This document shows positions 21,829-22,229 of a stretch of DNA of 22,229 nt, piece by piece (the stretch's first letter is position 1; every line of letters starts with the position of its first letter). The stretch is from Candidatus Heimdallarchaeota archaeon (lineage in GTDB: Archaea; Asgardarchaeota; Heimdallarchaeia; JABLTI01): NCBI GenBank assembly GCA_023128635.1, contig JAGMDP010000136.1:1-22229 (forward strand), given 5' to 3'. Both the position numbers and the translations under genes were made by a program. The notes beneath the pieces were generated by a model that searched no databases, was not told the origin of the DNA, and saw nothing but the letters and a program-made list of their open reading frames with translations.

Positions 21829-22229
21829 ATGTCCAAGATTTTGAACCCCGAACCGAAAGTGATTGCTTTCCTCTGCAAATGGTGCAGTAGTAATGCTGCT
21901 GATCTTGCAGGCGTTTCGCGAATGAAATATCCAGACAATATAATAACTATTGAGACACCATGTTCTGGACGTATTGATCCGAACTATATTTTTGATTCTT
22001 TAGTTGAAGGTGCAGATGGTGTTATTGTTGCAGGTTGTCATCCAGGAGATTGCCATTATGTAGTTGGTAATTACAAAACATTAAAGCGAATGTATCTGGT
22101 GATGGAACTAGCAAAACAACTCGGTATAGAAGAAGAGCGAATAAGGCTTGAATGGATTTCTTCTGCTGAGGCTAAAAAATTCGTTACAGTAATGAGTGAA
22201 TTTATTGAGAAATTAAAACATCTCCCCCC
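21829..22229 (+). CDS. mvhD: MvhD-like electron-transfer subunit, cut by the right edge
   Basis: [2Fe-2S] protein that hands electrons to HdrA in Hdr/Mvh or formate/FlpD-type complexes. At least 133 residues are visible from ATG 21829, and the frame is open to the end of the window. Motifs are FLCKWCSSNAADLAG near the start, TPCSGRIDP, and VAGCHPGDCHYVVGN, which is the MvhD/FlpD signature. It is 17 bases after hdrA and clearly in the same operon. No hydrogenase subunits (MvhA/G) are visible, so the electron donor is open. Confidence 0.9.
   Translation, partial: MSKILNPEPKVIAFLCKWCSSNAADLAGVSRMKYPDNIITIETPCSGRIDPNYIFDSLVEGADGVIVAGCHPGDCHYVVGNYKTLKRMYLVMELAKQLGIEEERIRLEWISSAEAKKFVTVMSEFIEKLKHLP

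Overview
The window reads as chromosomal DNA of an Asgard archaeon, most likely of the Heimdallarchaeia type. This is an inference from gene content, not from a marker tree. It is AT-rich with TATA-type archaeal promoters and frequent TTG/GTG starts. It carries archaeal informational genes (Pth2, NIP7-like PUA protein, NSUN methyltransferase, long FKBP) and archaeal energy genes (KorDABC, HdrA, MvhD). It also carries eukaryote-flavoured genes: an Arf-like GTPase with an extra C-terminal domain, a membrane-anchored polyproline protein, a close relative of steroid 5-alpha-reductases, SLC41-like double MgtE permeases, and a GH5 enzyme resembling fungal steryl-glucosidase/glucosylceramidase. I see no tRNA, rRNA, CRISPR array or insertion sequence.

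Layout. 1-398: the 3' end of a DNA methyltransferase cut by the left edge. 693-2094: an SRD5A-like membrane reductase, then a small two-helix membrane protein. 2293-7455: a divalent-cation module with a double PhoU-TrkA_C protein bearing a ~290-residue Ala/Lys/Glu helix, followed by two paralogous SLC41/MgtE-like permeases; the second has a long, hairpin-rich leader. 7566-8297: a small PRC-barrel-like protein converging on a NUDIX hydrolase. 8300-10201 (minus): the GH5 enzyme, coupled to NUDIX by a one-base overlap. 10350-12140: a Pth2 with an unusual N-terminal domain, and an FKBP isomerase. 12168-13678 (minus): NSUN and NIP7-like genes overlapping by one base. 13816-14154: a MazG-like pyrophosphohydrolase, possibly leaderless. 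14480-16528: the polyproline membrane protein and the Arf-like GTPase, separated by a hairpin and a 10-bp palindrome. 16550-16654: an intergenic array of 9-nt repeats. 16870-right edge: a tight operon korD-korA-korB-korC-hdrA-mvhD, cut inside mvhD.

How they fit together. The right-hand operon links 2-oxoacid oxidation (reduced ferredoxin) to an HdrA flavoprotein and its MvhD electron-transfer partner, so 2-oxoacid oxidation may feed or draw on flavin-based electron bifurcation. The left cation module is best read as a regulated Mg2+/divalent transporter pair. The polyproline membrane protein next to an Arf-like GTPase is the most suggestive cell-biological pair, because Asgard archaea have polyproline-binding profilins. 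Two enzymes (SRD5A-like and GH5_12-like) belong to families best known for acting on sterols, polyprenols or lipid glucosides.
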